64,000 nt of DNA, from contig NC_063151.1 of NCBI RefSeq assembly GCF_020921035.1, positions 26,046,934 to 26,110,933 on the forward strand, in the 5' to 3' direction. Shown here piece by piece: positions 35,063-49,230 of this stretch (positions within the stretch are counted from its first letter, which is position 1; each line of letters opens with the position of its first letter). The stretch is from Rhodamnia argentea. Taxonomy: Eukaryota > Streptophyta > Magnoliopsida > Myrtales > Myrtaceae. Made by a program: the position numbers and the translations under genes. Under the pieces are notes generated by a model. That model did no database searches. It was given only the letters and a program-made list of their open reading frames with translations, and was not told the origin of the DNA.

Positions 35063-38000
35063 ATGCCGACATACCAAATAAGGGGAATCGACGTGGATTT
35101 CCCTTTCGATGCCTATGATTGCCAGCTCGTTTACATGGAAAAAGTCATCCAAGCTCTCCAAGAAGTGAGTTGTGGAAATTGTTGCTTTCGTTGCGTGCCA
35201 CATAGATTGTCCTTACCAAGTGCATGCTTACGTAGCTTTGTTTGGTTGCATATAGTTGATTCGAACGGACACTGGCATTGTTTTCTGGAGTTGTGTTTTA
35301 TGGTAATTTTGTCACTATGTTGTGTAGTAAGCCGACACTGTTCATAAAGTTCACATGACATATCAGATACGATCAGTTGATGTTGTGATTTCTATCAGAC
35401 GAGAAAAGCTTTTGATGTCTCTTCAAGTTTGGTTTTCGGCATTAGACTAAATTGACATGTTTTAGATTTGAGAAAATATTTTGGTATGACAGATCACTCT
35501 GGCCTCCGGGGGAGTATTGTAACTGCTACTAAGGTTTATGCTCTTAGCTGGGGCGTTCCTCCATATCTTTTGCTATTTCCTTCTTCTCTACTTGCTTGCT
35601 TATTTTGGTTGCATCCCACAATCTTTAGTTTGGATTTAGATGTTTCACAGTGATTTGGATGGTATAATTGCATTTTGCATGTTTGGTACCTTACGGAATC
35701 TGTAAAAAGGTGGCAAGAATTATCTTTTTGTTCATTCATATTGAACAACTTAAATGAACTTTTCTCTGACCACTGCAAAAACATCCATGCTCTTGCATCT
35801 TTAGCTGAATGTATGAGAACAGTATCAGTAATGCCTCGGGACGACATCGGGGGACTTAGAAAAATTGAATGCAGCTCACTGAATTTTGTAGTTCTTGCTA
35901 ATACTATTGTGAAAGGGTATTTCCCTTCTTCAATCTTTCATAACGAAGTCAACTCAGCTTGTTCATCGTGATCTGTGGATTTTATGAGTTTATAGCGGTG
36001 TAATGCTCTATTGGAGAGTCCTACTGGGACCGGAAAGACATTATGCCTTCTTTGTGCTACTTTGGCGTGGAGGAAGAGCTTGGGAGGCTTCTCAACTGGT
36101 TCTGCTAAGAGGGACATAAGTAGTCAGCCAGACTCACAGTCTAATTCCAATGTAAATAATTTTCCGACCATAGTGTACACTTCGCGCACTCATAGTCAGC
36201 TGCGCCAAGTGATTCAAGAACTGAAAAGAAGCAACTACAGGTCAGAACTTTTTTGTTTCACCTCTACGGTTTTTCTCTTATGCAGTCTGTATTTATTTAT
36301 TTGCATATCAGTTCCTCTATGAGACTGTTATCTGGCTTAAATAGCTCCTGGCATTGGTGAATCTACGGTCTTGTCATCATTAGTGTTGGTTTGGCCCATA
36401 TGCATTTATGCAGTATGCTAGTACATGCTGTATATCAATATTTCCTGTTGCACTGCAGTAGAAGCTGCCATAATTGTTAGATTTTTTCCCTAGCAAATAC
36501 ATACAGCCAATATTGTGTCTGGCTTCTTAGTATTTTATCCATGTCTTATGTTTAGCAAACTTGTTGAATTAGAAGTTTGTCCAATTTGCAGGCCTAAGAT
36601 GGTGGTCTTAGGTTCTCGAGAGCAATTATGCATCCATGATGAGGTTAGTTTGCTTCGAGGAAGAGCTCAAAATAATGCCTGCCATTATATTTGCAGAAAG
36701 GGCGCAAAGCGTCGCTGCAAGCATTATTCTCTTGTCGCAGGTAAGTGGAGTGTTATTCTAGTTCTCCATAAGTATAGCTACTTAGCAGATGCATTTCTGC
36801 AGGTGGCAATATATCACATTCACCATATGTGTGTTTTGCAGTTTATTTATACTCTTGGTCTTCTAGTCACTTTAACTATAATAACGTGAAGTAAGTTTTT
36901 CATCTCACAAAATAATCTCAATGTGTGTTGGTAGTTTCTCCTTTAAAAACTTTAGTACATTGACATTCATTAGATGCTATCAGATATGAAAACTTTACTG
37001 GTTTTTCCTTGACATATCAAAATGGAGAATATTTAGCATTAGTTTGTTATTCTATTCTGGTTTAACTATTTAGTAGCTGTCTCCTTTACTTTAATGTATT
37101 ACCAACTGTCCACGCTGTTATGCTAGCAATTTTATTGGTTTTTATCTTGTAACATACTCAAAATCTGGCTTCATACAATTGGATCTAACTTTTGTGCATC
37201 TCCATGCTTTTTGTAAGACTATTTGAAGCACAATCCATTGCTTGGAGACGATCCCATCGACATAGAGGATTTGGTTTCTATTGGAAGAAAATCTGGGCCG
37301 TAGGTTCTCTTCTTTCGATCATTCTGATTTTGATAGTTTTTCCTGGTTTTGGAATGCTAATATTTTGGCTGCACTATGGACCTTTTTGCTTGTTAAATCG
37401 TTTATTCAAACTTGCTGTAGGTGTCCTTACTATATATCAAGAGAGCTCCGCAGGGCTGTTGATATTCTTTTCGCCCCCTACAATTATCTTATTGATCAAA
37501 GCTACAGGAAGTCGTTGTCCCTTGACTGGAACAATAGTATACTCATTTTTGATGAGGCACACAACTTGGTGAGTAAAGGAAACTTTAAATTTGTCCCTGC
37601 GAAGCTTGATTATTTGTCTTCAGACTAGGATAGATTTACTTCCAGCGTCTGTTTTGATTCTCTCCTTCCCAGTTTCAGAGCTTAAATATTTGGGGAAACT
37701 AGAAATCTGCTCTTATTGCTGCTCTATAACTTCAGCTTAGCTTATTCACATCCATAAGACCAACAAAATGCAGGAAAGCTTGTGTGCAGATGCTGCCTCA
37801 TTTGATCTACCTTCTGGCCTTCTGACGGCTTGCATTTCTGAAGCCAAAAATTGTGTTGATCTCTCCGTTGATAGAAGAGATAAATCAAGTGATAAGTCTC
37901 GTAACCCGGACAATTTTGCTATTCTTAGAGGTGCAATATCTTGGTAAACTTCAGATACTAATACTTTTATACTTTATCTATTCTTGATGGAGGGCTTCTG

Positions 38001-41000
38001 TGGTAGCTTTTGTTCCAAACATATTGTAAAAGACGGTGTGAGTATTATAGCATATGCAAGCTGCATTACTGTATTCTTCTCTCTGAAGCAAGCTTACATA
38101 ATAATTCTCATCCTGCAGCATTACTTCTGAAGCTCGAAAAGAGAATTGCTGAATTACCTGTTGAATCCAAGGAATTTGGTTTTACGAAACCTGGACCTTA
38201 CATCTATGAATTATTTTCTGGACTAAACATTACTCATGAAACTGCCTCTATGCTCATTGGAATAATTGAGGAGGCTTCTGTGCTTCTCGAGGAATCCAAG
38301 GAATTGGAAGCAAAGGGTGGCATTTGCAGGCTTGAAACTATGGGCGAAATTCTTAAGCTGATCTTCAGAGAAAAGGAAAATGCTCATGCAAATTTTTATC
38401 GCGTAAGAGGCTTATGAATTTTAAGCTTATCATTTGATAGTCAAATGTGCATCCCTGCCAAGATCAACATTGGCTGTTAGTTTTATTTTTTTTATAACTA
38501 ATTGACATTTTCTAATTTCAACTCTTTTACTTCTTACTTGCTTTTAGCTTCATGTGCGGGAAGTTGACGCCTATCCTTCAGATGATTTAAAAGGTAACTT
38601 AGAAAGTTTCGATGCTTGAGTGAATTAATTATTCTTTTGTGCCTGTTCATATACAGTTGAATAGATGGCCATCCAACAACCACCCGTTTAGCGATACGTG
38701 TATAGATGCCAATAGTATGATTACACCAGCAGAATCTGTCTATCTCTTTTGGTTGTGCAGGCAAGACATCGAGGACTCTCAGCTGGTGGTGTTTCAATCC
38801 TGGATTAGCTATGGAAGAGTTTTCAAAGATCAGAGTTGGTTCTATTATATTGACCTCTGGCACATTATCTCCCATGGATTCATTTGCTCAAGAACTTAAT
38901 CTGTGAGTAACTTAATGGTGAAGTTTTATTTTCTTGTTTTTTACTGTCAATATTGCTGAAAAGTGAACACTGTTGGATGACTTAGAGATTTTCCCGTGCG
39001 GCTGGAAAATCCTCATGTGATATCTTCGAATCAGATATGGGCTGGAGTGGTATCAGCTGGTCCATCTGGCTGCTTATTTAATTCCTCTTATCGAAATCGG
39101 GATTCCTTAGAATACAAGCAAGAGCTTGGTAATGCTATTGGTAAGTCTGATTACCGCTGTTAAGCACTCATTCTCAAGTTAATTAGTTTATGGTGCGATT
39201 GTACTTTGGTACTGATGACTTTGCCACTCAATTTTGTTGATGGGAACTCTGATGATTTCTTTTAGTTTAGTCTCTTGTTATTGTTTAAAGGCAATTGCGG
39301 AGCCTAGCACTTGATAGTGTCTTATAATGTGGTTATTTTAGTCCTCAAAGCCCTTATTCCTGTTCTGATTTATCAAGATAGATATCCTGTACTACAGTTG
39401 AACTTAATATGCTAGTTATTATTTCATCTATTAGCCCAAAAGTTATAAATTCCCAATTTATGAAGATGTGTTATGACATTTTATTTTCTGCTATGCAATC
39501 CATGTCTATCCATGTTTTTGCCGATGCCTTTACTTGTATGGAATGTTGTGGTCCAATTGAAAATTTGGTAAACCATCTCTGTGGTTGGTTATTTCAAAAT
39601 TTATATGTTTCATTCATTAGGTTGTGATGTTTCTTTGATAAAGAAGTCTCGTATTATAAAAACATGGTTTGAGACCAATTGTAATACTTGATCTTTATTT
39701 CGCAGTCAATTTCGCTCGAATAGTGCCGGATGGACTGCTTGTTTTTTTCCCTTCTTACTACATTTTGGATCAATGTATTCAGTGCTGGAAGAATATGGTG
39801 AGACATTCATCATGACTTGTATATAATTGAGATTCTTATACTTTTGATTCCAATAAATTCTCTTTGTTTGTAATAGGCTCATCCAAATTCAATGGACTCT
39901 AACACCATATGGGAAAGGATTTGTAAGCATAAAAAGCCTGTTGTGGAACCTCGACAGTCGTCACTCTTTTCTTTAGCAATTGAGGTCATCATTATTGCAA
40001 GTTTAATAAAAAATTCCACTATTCCTGCAGATGTGCAAGATCATAGCATGACCTTATTTCATTCTTTTGACAGGACTACATGTCTAAGCTCAATGATACC
40101 TCAAACTCAGGTGCAATATTCTTTGCAGTTTGTCGTGGCAAGGTATATCTTCTTTCATGGACATGATTGTCACAAGTTTCCAAAGACATTGCATCATGTA
40201 TCGACTTTTTTAAAAGGTTTGATAATGCCGTGATTTGCACAGAACAACACTGGCTATCTGGGGATTCTCAGCCTGTAATATTCTAAACTTGTCATGTCAT
40301 TGAACTGTCTTCAATTTATCAATCCTGCTCTTTCATTTTCTATTCCTTTGAGCTTTTAGATGGGGTATGTTTAGGATAAGCATAGGGCTTGTCTCTCTGG
40401 ATGAACAAAAAAGTATTGACCCTTAAGTGGAGCTTTCTTTGTATGTGAAATCAAATTTATTACTTGGCATCAGCAAGTAGCATACTTAGAAGCGTGTAAA
40501 GTTAATTATGATTCCATATTTAATCAATCCTAAACTAGTTGTCTCGTCCCTAGTGTCTTTGCCATCCATAATATTCTCGCAAGAATAAAAAGCAAATTGC
40601 AGACATTCTTCATGCAAACATTATCCTTTATTTTGCTTGCTTCAAATGTTAATTTTTCATTTTTGAGCCAAAGCACTTAATTTTGCTCGCTTCAATTGTT
40701 AATTAATATGTACTGTCGATTAGTTACATCTTGTGTTTGGAGGTCTCGGACTCTGTCAATTTTGTCAAGTTATAACTTGAAATATTATGAATTAATCTGA
40801 CTTCTATACAGCATCGGTTCACTGATTATCTTTGGATAACATATGGTTTGGGACCTGAACCATGCCATGGATTATACATGATTTCAACTTCAATATATAT
40901 AATATGTTTTAATCTTCGACTTTCATTGGTATGTTTAGCAGATGTTTAGCAGATGTTATTAACCTAATATTATACATGTGATGCTATCTTCAATGGATAT

Positions 41001-44000
41001 TTATACAGCCAGATATGTTGTATGTCAAGAAATTCTCGTATTATTTTGTATGATACAATGATTTAGTCACCACATACCAGTTAAAAATAGGCATACTCTT
41101 CACGTAACCATCTACAGGTAGGAAATGTGTCAACAGGACGACATGATCTTGTCCTTTTAGTATGATAACTTCATTTGAGTATATCTATGAAAGGAGAATC
41201 CAGAAGAATTAACTGACACTGATTATGTTCTTGAATAGACATGATAAGGGTAGTTAATGGGTAAAAGTTTTGAATTGCCCTTCTGTGGCAAAAGTAGTGT
41301 CCACAGGTACTTATTAAGCTACAGAAGTTGGATGCCTATCCAGTTCAACCTCTCTATCCTCTTTGATTTCAGATGGTTAAAACTGGGACTGATATTGTTT
41401 CCCTGGAAAAGGTCAACTAGGAGAACTTTACCATTATGGAAACATTCCGTACATGTGACTAACTTCCAATTCCTCATTTGTGTATTTCAAAAGTGACGAA
41501 TAAGCAGGCACAAAAACTGTTGGTCTCTTAGTATCTTGTCATCCTCAAATCGCAACATTATGCTTACAGTTGTTTGCATTGGCATTTCTATTTTACTTTA
41601 TGAAGTTCTCTCCTGCTCTGCTGTACATCCTGGTTACTGTTTGATACTTTAAAAGATTTTAGATTGAATATTAACATTACATCTTTGACTCTCCTGAATG
41701 TAATCTAGTATAGCACTTCCATAATTTTTCAGGTAAGCGAAGGATTAGATTTTGCAGACAGTGCTGGCAGAGCTGTTGTAGTCACAGGCTTGCCATTTGC
41801 CACTAGGACTGATCCAAAGGTTTCATTGTGCTGGCCTCTAGTTTAACTTCTTTCGTGAAGATTTGCTATGAGTGCTTATTTGCACAAAAATTAAAGAAAG
41901 TAATTGGCTGTCTTTCTTTAGTAAATGGGACCAAAAGAACCTTATGAACCATACTGCGGTGATTTTTTTCTTTTGTCTCTCCTTTCTTTCGTGTAATCTA
42001 TTTTTTGGTTGTTTAAATTTTAGCAAGAATTGATGTTTACCACTATATAGTCCATGTATTTCCAGTAGCATCATCATAATATGCATATACACCCAAAAAT
42101 TGTAGAAAATGGGCAACCTTGATGAGCAAGATAAATAAATGGCATGTTGGTCCTATGTAGGGTGTAATATATTAGTTTGTGGAGAGGGTTCTCTTGATTC
42201 TAACTTATTAGACAAAGAATATCTAAAGGGTCAATTTGTAGTTTGTCAGATGTTATCTGGTTGTGTTTGAAAGTATTCCTAGAGGCCATCGTCAATGGTT
42301 TTCCTCCTTTTGTTCTGTGAACTCCTTTTGCAAAATTTAAATGTGGGGTCCCACTTTCTCATCTGATAGAGCAGTTTGACAGGTTCGTTTGAAACGTGAG
42401 TACTTGGATGAGTTGGCACGCTTGCAGAAGGAAAGGAGGGTACGTCTTTGATGCTGGGTTAAAAGTTTTCTGTTGACATATGTTTGCTTTCTTCAATTAA
42501 ATTTTGCACTCGCAGATTCTAACTGGAGATGAATGGTATAACCAACAAGCATCACGAGCTGTGAATCAGGCTGTAGGACGTGTTATTCGTCATCGTGATG
42601 ATTATGGAGCAATAATCATGTTGGATGAAAGGTTATCATTCGTTCTTGTCTCATGAATCTCATCTAAAACCCTGAGAAGATGTCCTGGTATCGCATTTAC
42701 AAAAGCATGTCTTGAATAGAGTATATTTACATGCCTATAGCTTCATTTTCTTGAATAAATTCAAATTCAAATTCGCATATTGCAAGCATGTTATGAAGAT
42801 CAGGAAGTTCTAGCATTTAAAGCTTTCCAAGCTTGCTTGTTGATGGCCTGGCACATGCTTCTGCAAATTGGGCATACAAATTATGTATCTAGGGAGTTCT
42901 CCCCTTTTATGTGCCCTTTGGTGTCTTTCTACAGACAAATTTGTTCTTTCAGTGTGGGGCGCAGGTGAAAATGTACTTAGGCAGTTGTGAAATTGTTGCT
43001 GCAGAGTGCCCCAAGCATCATAACTTGCACCTGATGCAAAATTTTGTGACTGCTTATAAAGCTATTTTATTCTACATAGACTAGCAGGAGGGCACACACA
43101 GAGGTGCACAAAAAAGAAAAGGGAAGTAGGTTGAAAGCGGATTTAGAAAAGGGAGGGGGGGGAGAGACTTGTTAGAGAGCTAAGAGGAGGGTAGCAGATG
43201 AAATATTCCAAACAAAATGGATAAATGAAACTGCCCATGTAGTTTTAAATAGATAGCGTAATAAATCACGGTGTTTCTCACTGTCAGAAATTCAAACATC
43301 GCTTATGGACTTATATCTTCATACCTTGTAGTTCCTGTTCTCCTTAAGCATGCTGTTACTTTAATAACCACTTGTAACCAGTTCAACGTGGATACTTTCA
43401 GTCTTTAATCTTTTCATCTTGCAACTCGTACAGATTTGCACATGTGAACCGTCAGTCCCAAGTATCACTTTGGATACAGCCTCATATTAAGGTAAATCTA
43501 GTGCCTCACAACTTCTTACAGTTCTCTGTCTCTATGACTAATCGCTGTTATTGCAGTGTTACTCTAAGTTTGGGGAAGTAGTTTATCATTTGACCCGTTT
43601 TTTCCGAGATGGAGGGAATCGTGTCCCTGCAAAGCCAAAGATATTGCAACATAAAGACAGTGGTAAGCTCTGAGCTTTCTCAAATAGTATAAAATCTATG
43701 TTTCAGATATTGATCAATTTCTCTAACTGCATTTTTCTGAGCTATTAATCCATCAAATGCTGATAAGTTTGGATCCTCCTCTGTGCTTGATATTGTAAAA
43801 TTACCGCTTGATAAATATGTTTTCTTCATATCCACTTGATGTGAACCTACCATTGGTCCATTTATTTTATCCTTTTTATGACATCCTTTTATCCAACTGG
43901 AGAGACACCAGATTTACCTTATTATGAGGCTGATAAAGAATCCTTTCAATGTCGCTGATATGAATTTGCATGACGATAATAGTATACCCTGCCTGATAAA

Positions 44001-47000
44001 TTTGCTTTATGTTGATGTTGCAATAAATGTATAAATGATACTGTATGCAGGAGATACAAAAACTGCGGAGCCTATACCCATTTGTCAAACTCCTCCGGTA
44101 AACCTTTTGTCCATTTTCTCTAGGTTTGAATTGCACTTACCTGTGAACTTGTGCCCCCGTCATTTCTATTTTTCAGTTGCTTGATAATGGTTGTCATTAC
44201 AGGCTTCCCCAACAGATGACGGTGGCATCGTACATCCGATATCTTTAGATTGTGAAATGAAAAGAACCACCAACTCATGCCAGTTGAGAGAAGTTATTCC
44301 TGCCAATCGCTCATCTTTTACATTGTCGAAAAAGTTACTGGGATCAATGGGGAGTTCTTCAGGGAGTTATACCGGTGAGGGACAAAAGTTACTAATGTCA
44401 GGGAAGGGCAATATGCAGCAGAAAAATGAAATAGTAGATTTAACTGCTGATTCCCTAGCTGATGAGAAACTATATAAAGGACTAACAGCACCTTGCTTTA
44501 CAAAGAAGCGCAAAATATCTCAACTAAAGGACTGTGTTATGCTTGATGCTGGAAATAGCGGTAAGTGTGCCAATGGTGCGAAATGTAAGCTATCAGAGTG
44601 CGAATGGGACAATTCATCTACTTATGATGGTAGGAGCAGAAAACAAGCCCAAGTTGGTTCAATTTCTCTTCCTCAATATGATGAGACTATTTCAAGTTTC
44701 GACGCTAATTCTCTCTCAGAGGGACACAAAGGTGTGCAAAATGCTACTGCACCTGGCAAAGATGAGGAAGATAAAGGATCTGCTTTTCTGTTGCAGGTAC
44801 AGAACTCCAAAGCACCAGAAATGGAGTTGGTGTATATTTGTTTTGTTTCCTTATCAGGTCAACTCAGTTATAAAGGATCATGACTGCTTTGTCAATTTCC
44901 TATGTGGCCACCATATATGTCCGCATGTTCAATTAAAATCCAATGACGGTAGTTTTGGTTTACTGTCTACAAATATCCAGTAAGAATGCCTACAAAGTTC
45001 AAACTAGGGTACTGCGTCCTTTCCCTGTCAAATAGGAAAATTCATCAAGGCTCTACAAAGTTGCTTTCCATGATGGTTTTGTGGTATGGTATGCAAAATC
45101 TAATTAATTGCAAGATGCTGCTGCAGCATAAATCTGAAGTTTGAGTTTCTCTGTGACCAAAAGCAGAAGTCGTTCCATTCGTGTTACAGTCATCAATCCT
45201 TTCAGAGCTCATTAAAATAAGACATTACCCTTGTGTATTTTCTGGAAACAAATCCGGGGGAAAAAACTCCTGTAAGTGTAAGTAAGTTTTGTTAGATAGT
45301 ATGCTGAGAATGAACGCTTAGTGCTATTGTCAAATTCTTTCAATGCTGAGAATGACTTTGATGCTCCAATTTTTTAAAGACGGGGCACGAAAAAAATGTC
45401 CTTGATGTATCAATTTTGTTACTACGAGATCTGGGGGTGGATTTACTCTTTGAGAATGTCTTCTTGGTGATTTGCTTCTCTGATATCTATGAATGGACTG
45501 TCAAGTAGGGTTGATATCTATGAAAAAAGCACCGGGCAGTTTCCAGCTTGTGGAACCGGCCCACCCGGTCCTGGAATCGATGATTTCTTCTTCTTCTTTT
45601 TTCTTCTATTCCCTACAAGTGGGAGTTTCCCGACATGAAAGAGAAAAATAATTCACTAATTAGGGTTTTCTTCAGGATAATAAATAGAAAAAATTAAGAA
45701 ATCTTGGCTTATCCGTCGGTCCGGTTCCTCACATGGAACTGGGATCCAGACCAGTCCCGCCGGGAACCACTCAAAACCAGCCGGTTCAGTACGATCTGGT
45801 CCAGTTCCTGGGTAGGACCAGTTCCCCGGTTGGACTGGACCGATGCACACTCCCTTGCTGTCCGGACTGGTGCACACCCCCCTACTGTCAAGTTGATGTG
45901 TGGGGCTTGTCAATGCATTGCAGTCTTTTCAGATATCCTGAGCTTGTTGGTGTTCCTTTTTCAATTTTTGCTAATTGAAATGCCTGGCTTCAACTTTTTG
46001 CGATTGTTGCCATTAAAATCTCTTTTACCCAGGTTCAGGAGAAACTTAGTGCTTCAGAATATAAAGATTTCATTGGGTTTATGAAGGCACTGAAGTCCAA
46101 AGCAATGAAAATAACTTACGTTCTTCAGTCGATTGCAAGACTATTCTCTGGACCAGAAAGGCTTCAGGTTTCTAAAAGGTAACGATTTGTGCACTGTTGG
46201 GTTTTAATACTATAGCTCAAATCATCATGTTACACTTGTCTGTGAAAGCAGATTGAACCGTTTGGTAGAACTAGGCACCTATGAAGGTCATCTGTCAAGT
46301 GTCAACTAATCTAAAAGTTCAAGCTATTAGATGAATGCATGGTCTGTTATGTAAATAATCCTATACTCTCCCTCATGCGTTGACTGAGATTTGATCTAAT
46401 AATAAATGTGAAAATTTGATGAGAAGCGGGGCAAATGAGGAACCTAGAGAGATTTGACTACTAGACCTCCTGTTTTGATACGGCTTAAAATTTTGGGACC
46501 ATTGTTAACTCATCTGAAACCTAAACTGTTAGATGATGGCTTGGTATAATATGTAGATGCTTTAACACATTCAGGTGTCTCCTCTTACCCCTTTTTAAGT
46601 CGTCTCATCCTTCACGCTTAATTTGTATTCACTGGCTCTTCTATCTGTCCTGTTAAACGGAAAACAAATAGCTGCATTTGGGTATATCTGCATAAGCATT
46701 TCAGTCATGTTGATGGGCAGTTGCTTGATTTTTTTGGAAATTTTTGGAATGACATTTGGGCAGTTGCTTCATTTATTATTGGGATACTTAACATTTGAAA
46801 TACTATTGATGTGCCATAAATCTGTTTCATATTTGTAGCCTAGTGTCCCTCCACATCTGTTTCAAGTACATATCATCAAGCTACTGTACACTGGGCTGTT
46901 TCTAGTCTGCCAGTGTAATCCTTTTTTCCTCCATGGATGAAAATACGAATTTCGGTGTTACTCGAGGGATCTGTTTTCTATCTTAGTATACTATATACTT

Positions 47001-47238
47001 GCTGTGCAGTTCCTTTTCTTACTGGAATAAAAGTTTTAACTAACATCTGGTAGGGAAAGAAAAGGTCAGTTGCTTTTGCTAATAATAGCTAAAAGGTTCT
47101 ATTTCTAATTTGAAAATGTATGTTTCTAGTCAGAACCTCATTGTCGCTTTTGACAGATTTAAGGATTTTATTCCTGTGAAGTATCACTCTCTGTATGAGA
47201 AGTATCTTGGAGCAAATGATGGCATCGCAGACTGTTGA
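35063..47238 (+). CDS. RTEL1: Regulator of telomere elongation helicase 1 homologue
   Basis: Superfamily 2 Fe-S DNA helicase (XPD/FANCJ group) that dismantles D-loops and T-loops and limits recombination. 22 exons: 35063-35164, 35996-36240, 36592-36740, 37218-37299, 37421-37568, 37774-37930, 38119-38402, 38548-38593, 38761-38902, 38986-39140, 39706-39797, 39877-39984, 40074-40142, 41733-41819, 42383-42439, 42516-42631, 43434-43491, 43557-43662, 44051-44097, 44203-44796, 46033-46178, 47157-47238. They total 3072 nt, 1023 residues, all phases agreeing. Visible: Walker A SPTGTGKT (42-49); four Fe-S cysteines Cys129, Cys150, Cys158 and Cys194; DEAH at 237-240; [11 protein letters not shown]; motif [12 protein letters not shown] (659-668). 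A C-terminal harmonin-like helical domain ([20 protein letters not shown]) ends the protein. FANCJ/BRIP1 is a weaker alternative because of that domain. Confidence 0.95.
45500..45900. mobile_element. GGTTCC/CCGG-rich repeat inside RTEL1 intron 20
   Basis: Contains tggaaccggcccacccggtc at the left and many GGTTC/CCAGTTCC units at 45715-45840. It is GC-rich compared with the intron around it. It looks like the blocks at 1.87-2.44 kb and 48.45-48.8 kb. It sits in the 1236-bp intron 44797-46032 and disrupts no exon. Confidence 0.45.
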
Positions 47239-48440
47239 AGTAAGGATTTGTTGAACTTTCTTATTGAGTTGCCTATTTTTGCATTCTCTTCAGTGATTTT
47301 CATAAGCTTTCTGTTCTTTATCCATGACAAAAATGAGAGGGTGTTCTAAGCCTACAAATATACTGGATATGGGGTTTAGAAACGAAGCATTCCATGTGGA
47401 CTAGGTGGGATTCTGGCGACTAAGTTTTAACCCTCACGAATCACACTTATTTTTACTAAGTCTTGTGGTGTCAAATGCAAATGAAGCATTGTGGAAGATA
47501 CTCACATGGTCCCCTACTTATCAGCCTTGAAGAGTCAAATTGGACTATCCATCTTCTCTTTTTTTCCCATCATTCCTTTGAAATGGAAAGGATAGGACAT
47601 AACATGCTTGTGACTCTTTTTCCTTAGCGTTCAGTTATTATTTGTGCAGATCTTATGCATCTCAGGCACCAAAAGATGTAATGTTTGTTCCTTGTTCTTG
47701 CTAGGGAGAAGAGCATTGTTCCCTGCCCTTGGGTGGAGCCTAAATTACATGCAACTGCTGCATTATTTTATCGGAGAGAGATTGAAGGTTGAGGTTCAAG
47801 TCACGTCAATGACTGTATTACACACCCTGTCTTAGAAATATGCACAGTAGGCTTCCAGCTGAAGTTTCAGGCAGACTTGATGGTTGGTTGCTGGGGACAT
47901 GAGGTTTCACCTGATGAACCTTGGACTGGACTAACGACCGATCGTAAGGCTATTCTTTTGATGGAGGACACATGCAAAAGCAATCCTAGAATATTCCAGC
48001 CCTGCCATGCCACATATTTTGGTTCAGTACAGATGGCATGAGCCAAGGATGCTGGAGATTTAAGCAAAGGGCTGCATGTCAATCGGCTGAAGTTCTGCAG
48101 TTTCATTTCGGTAGCAATTGTGTCAAAATGTTTTGGATGTTGAAGGTATCAGGCACTGCTATAACTTGGCCACTGAGAGAGTTCATTCTCTTCCAATGGA
48201 ACCGTGTCTTCCATCGTAACTGTAATTTAACATGCTGCAAGTTTATCGTGAGTAGTCCCTTGTTTTCATGGTCCCGTATAGATGGAATTTTTATCAGTCT
48301 AGTGGAAATAGATGCTTTTCTAACCAGCTGTCATAATTTTCTCCCGACAGTTCATTAGTATTAGCTCGTGTTTGGGAGTTGTTCCTGGTGAGAATAATTG
48401 AACGCGTTGTTGTTAACTGATGGTTTCAACAGTCAAGATT
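47239..48440. other. RTEL1 3' flank
   Basis: Follows the RTEL1 stop codon; part is probably 3' UTR. Only short unrelated frames. No gene is supported. Confidence 0.4.
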
Positions 48441-48800
48441 TGCGTGCTGGGTAGGGTTGAGCGGCTTTAAGGTGGCCGCTACCTATCGGTCGGAATTGAT
48501 TTTTAGTTTTTTGAACTTAAAGCCTACCCTGTGTATCCTAGAACATATCATATCGGTCTGACTCGGTTTCAAGGTCCACTCGGCAACAGTTTAATTCTTT
48601 TTTTTTTCTTTTTTTTTTTATTTCTTGAAATGACGAACTTTAGTAAAATAACCTTTTCTCTATAAGAAAATTAAGATTTCTCAATCCGGTTTGATTCCAC
48701 ACGTCTACAAGAAAATTAAAATTCCAAGTCTAGCTGGTTCCAAAAATTTGGAACCGAGTCAGAAAACCGGCCGGGTAATTTCTGCCCGGTACAAAAAGAA
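48441..48800. repeat. GGTTGAGC...GGAACC repeat
   Basis: Runs from gtagggttgagcggcttt to aaaccggccgggtaatttc, with internal ggttccaaaaatttggaacc palindrome at 48737-48756. It shares composition and motifs with the intron 20 insertion of RTEL1. No coding capacity. Confidence 0.4.
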
Positions 48801-49230
48801 AAGCAAAAAGTACAAACAATTTTCTTATCCTTCCATCCAAATCAGAATACCGATATTCAAGGCAAATAGCAAAATACCATTCTAAATAAATCACATTTTG
48901 CGACACGCCTTTTCCGTCTTTGCAAGGCTACTAAGGTCTGGATATAATATATAGTGGATTAATTAGATCCACACACTATGGAACGTGCAAAGGCAATTTT
49001 TGGCAGAGCAATGGGGAACAACCCCCGGACAAAATCATCGCAACCATCTCCTAAATCTTACCGAAAACCAGAAACAGACAAAGCTCAAGACAATAAGCAC
49101 ATATTTTAACCTAAGATCCTTCTCCATACGAGTACATCGCATGTGATGAAGCCGTGGAATTCAACACCTATGGCCGGTTCCCCCAAAGTCATCTCCGCAA
49201 AATTTTAATTCGACTCGACCTAGATCGACG

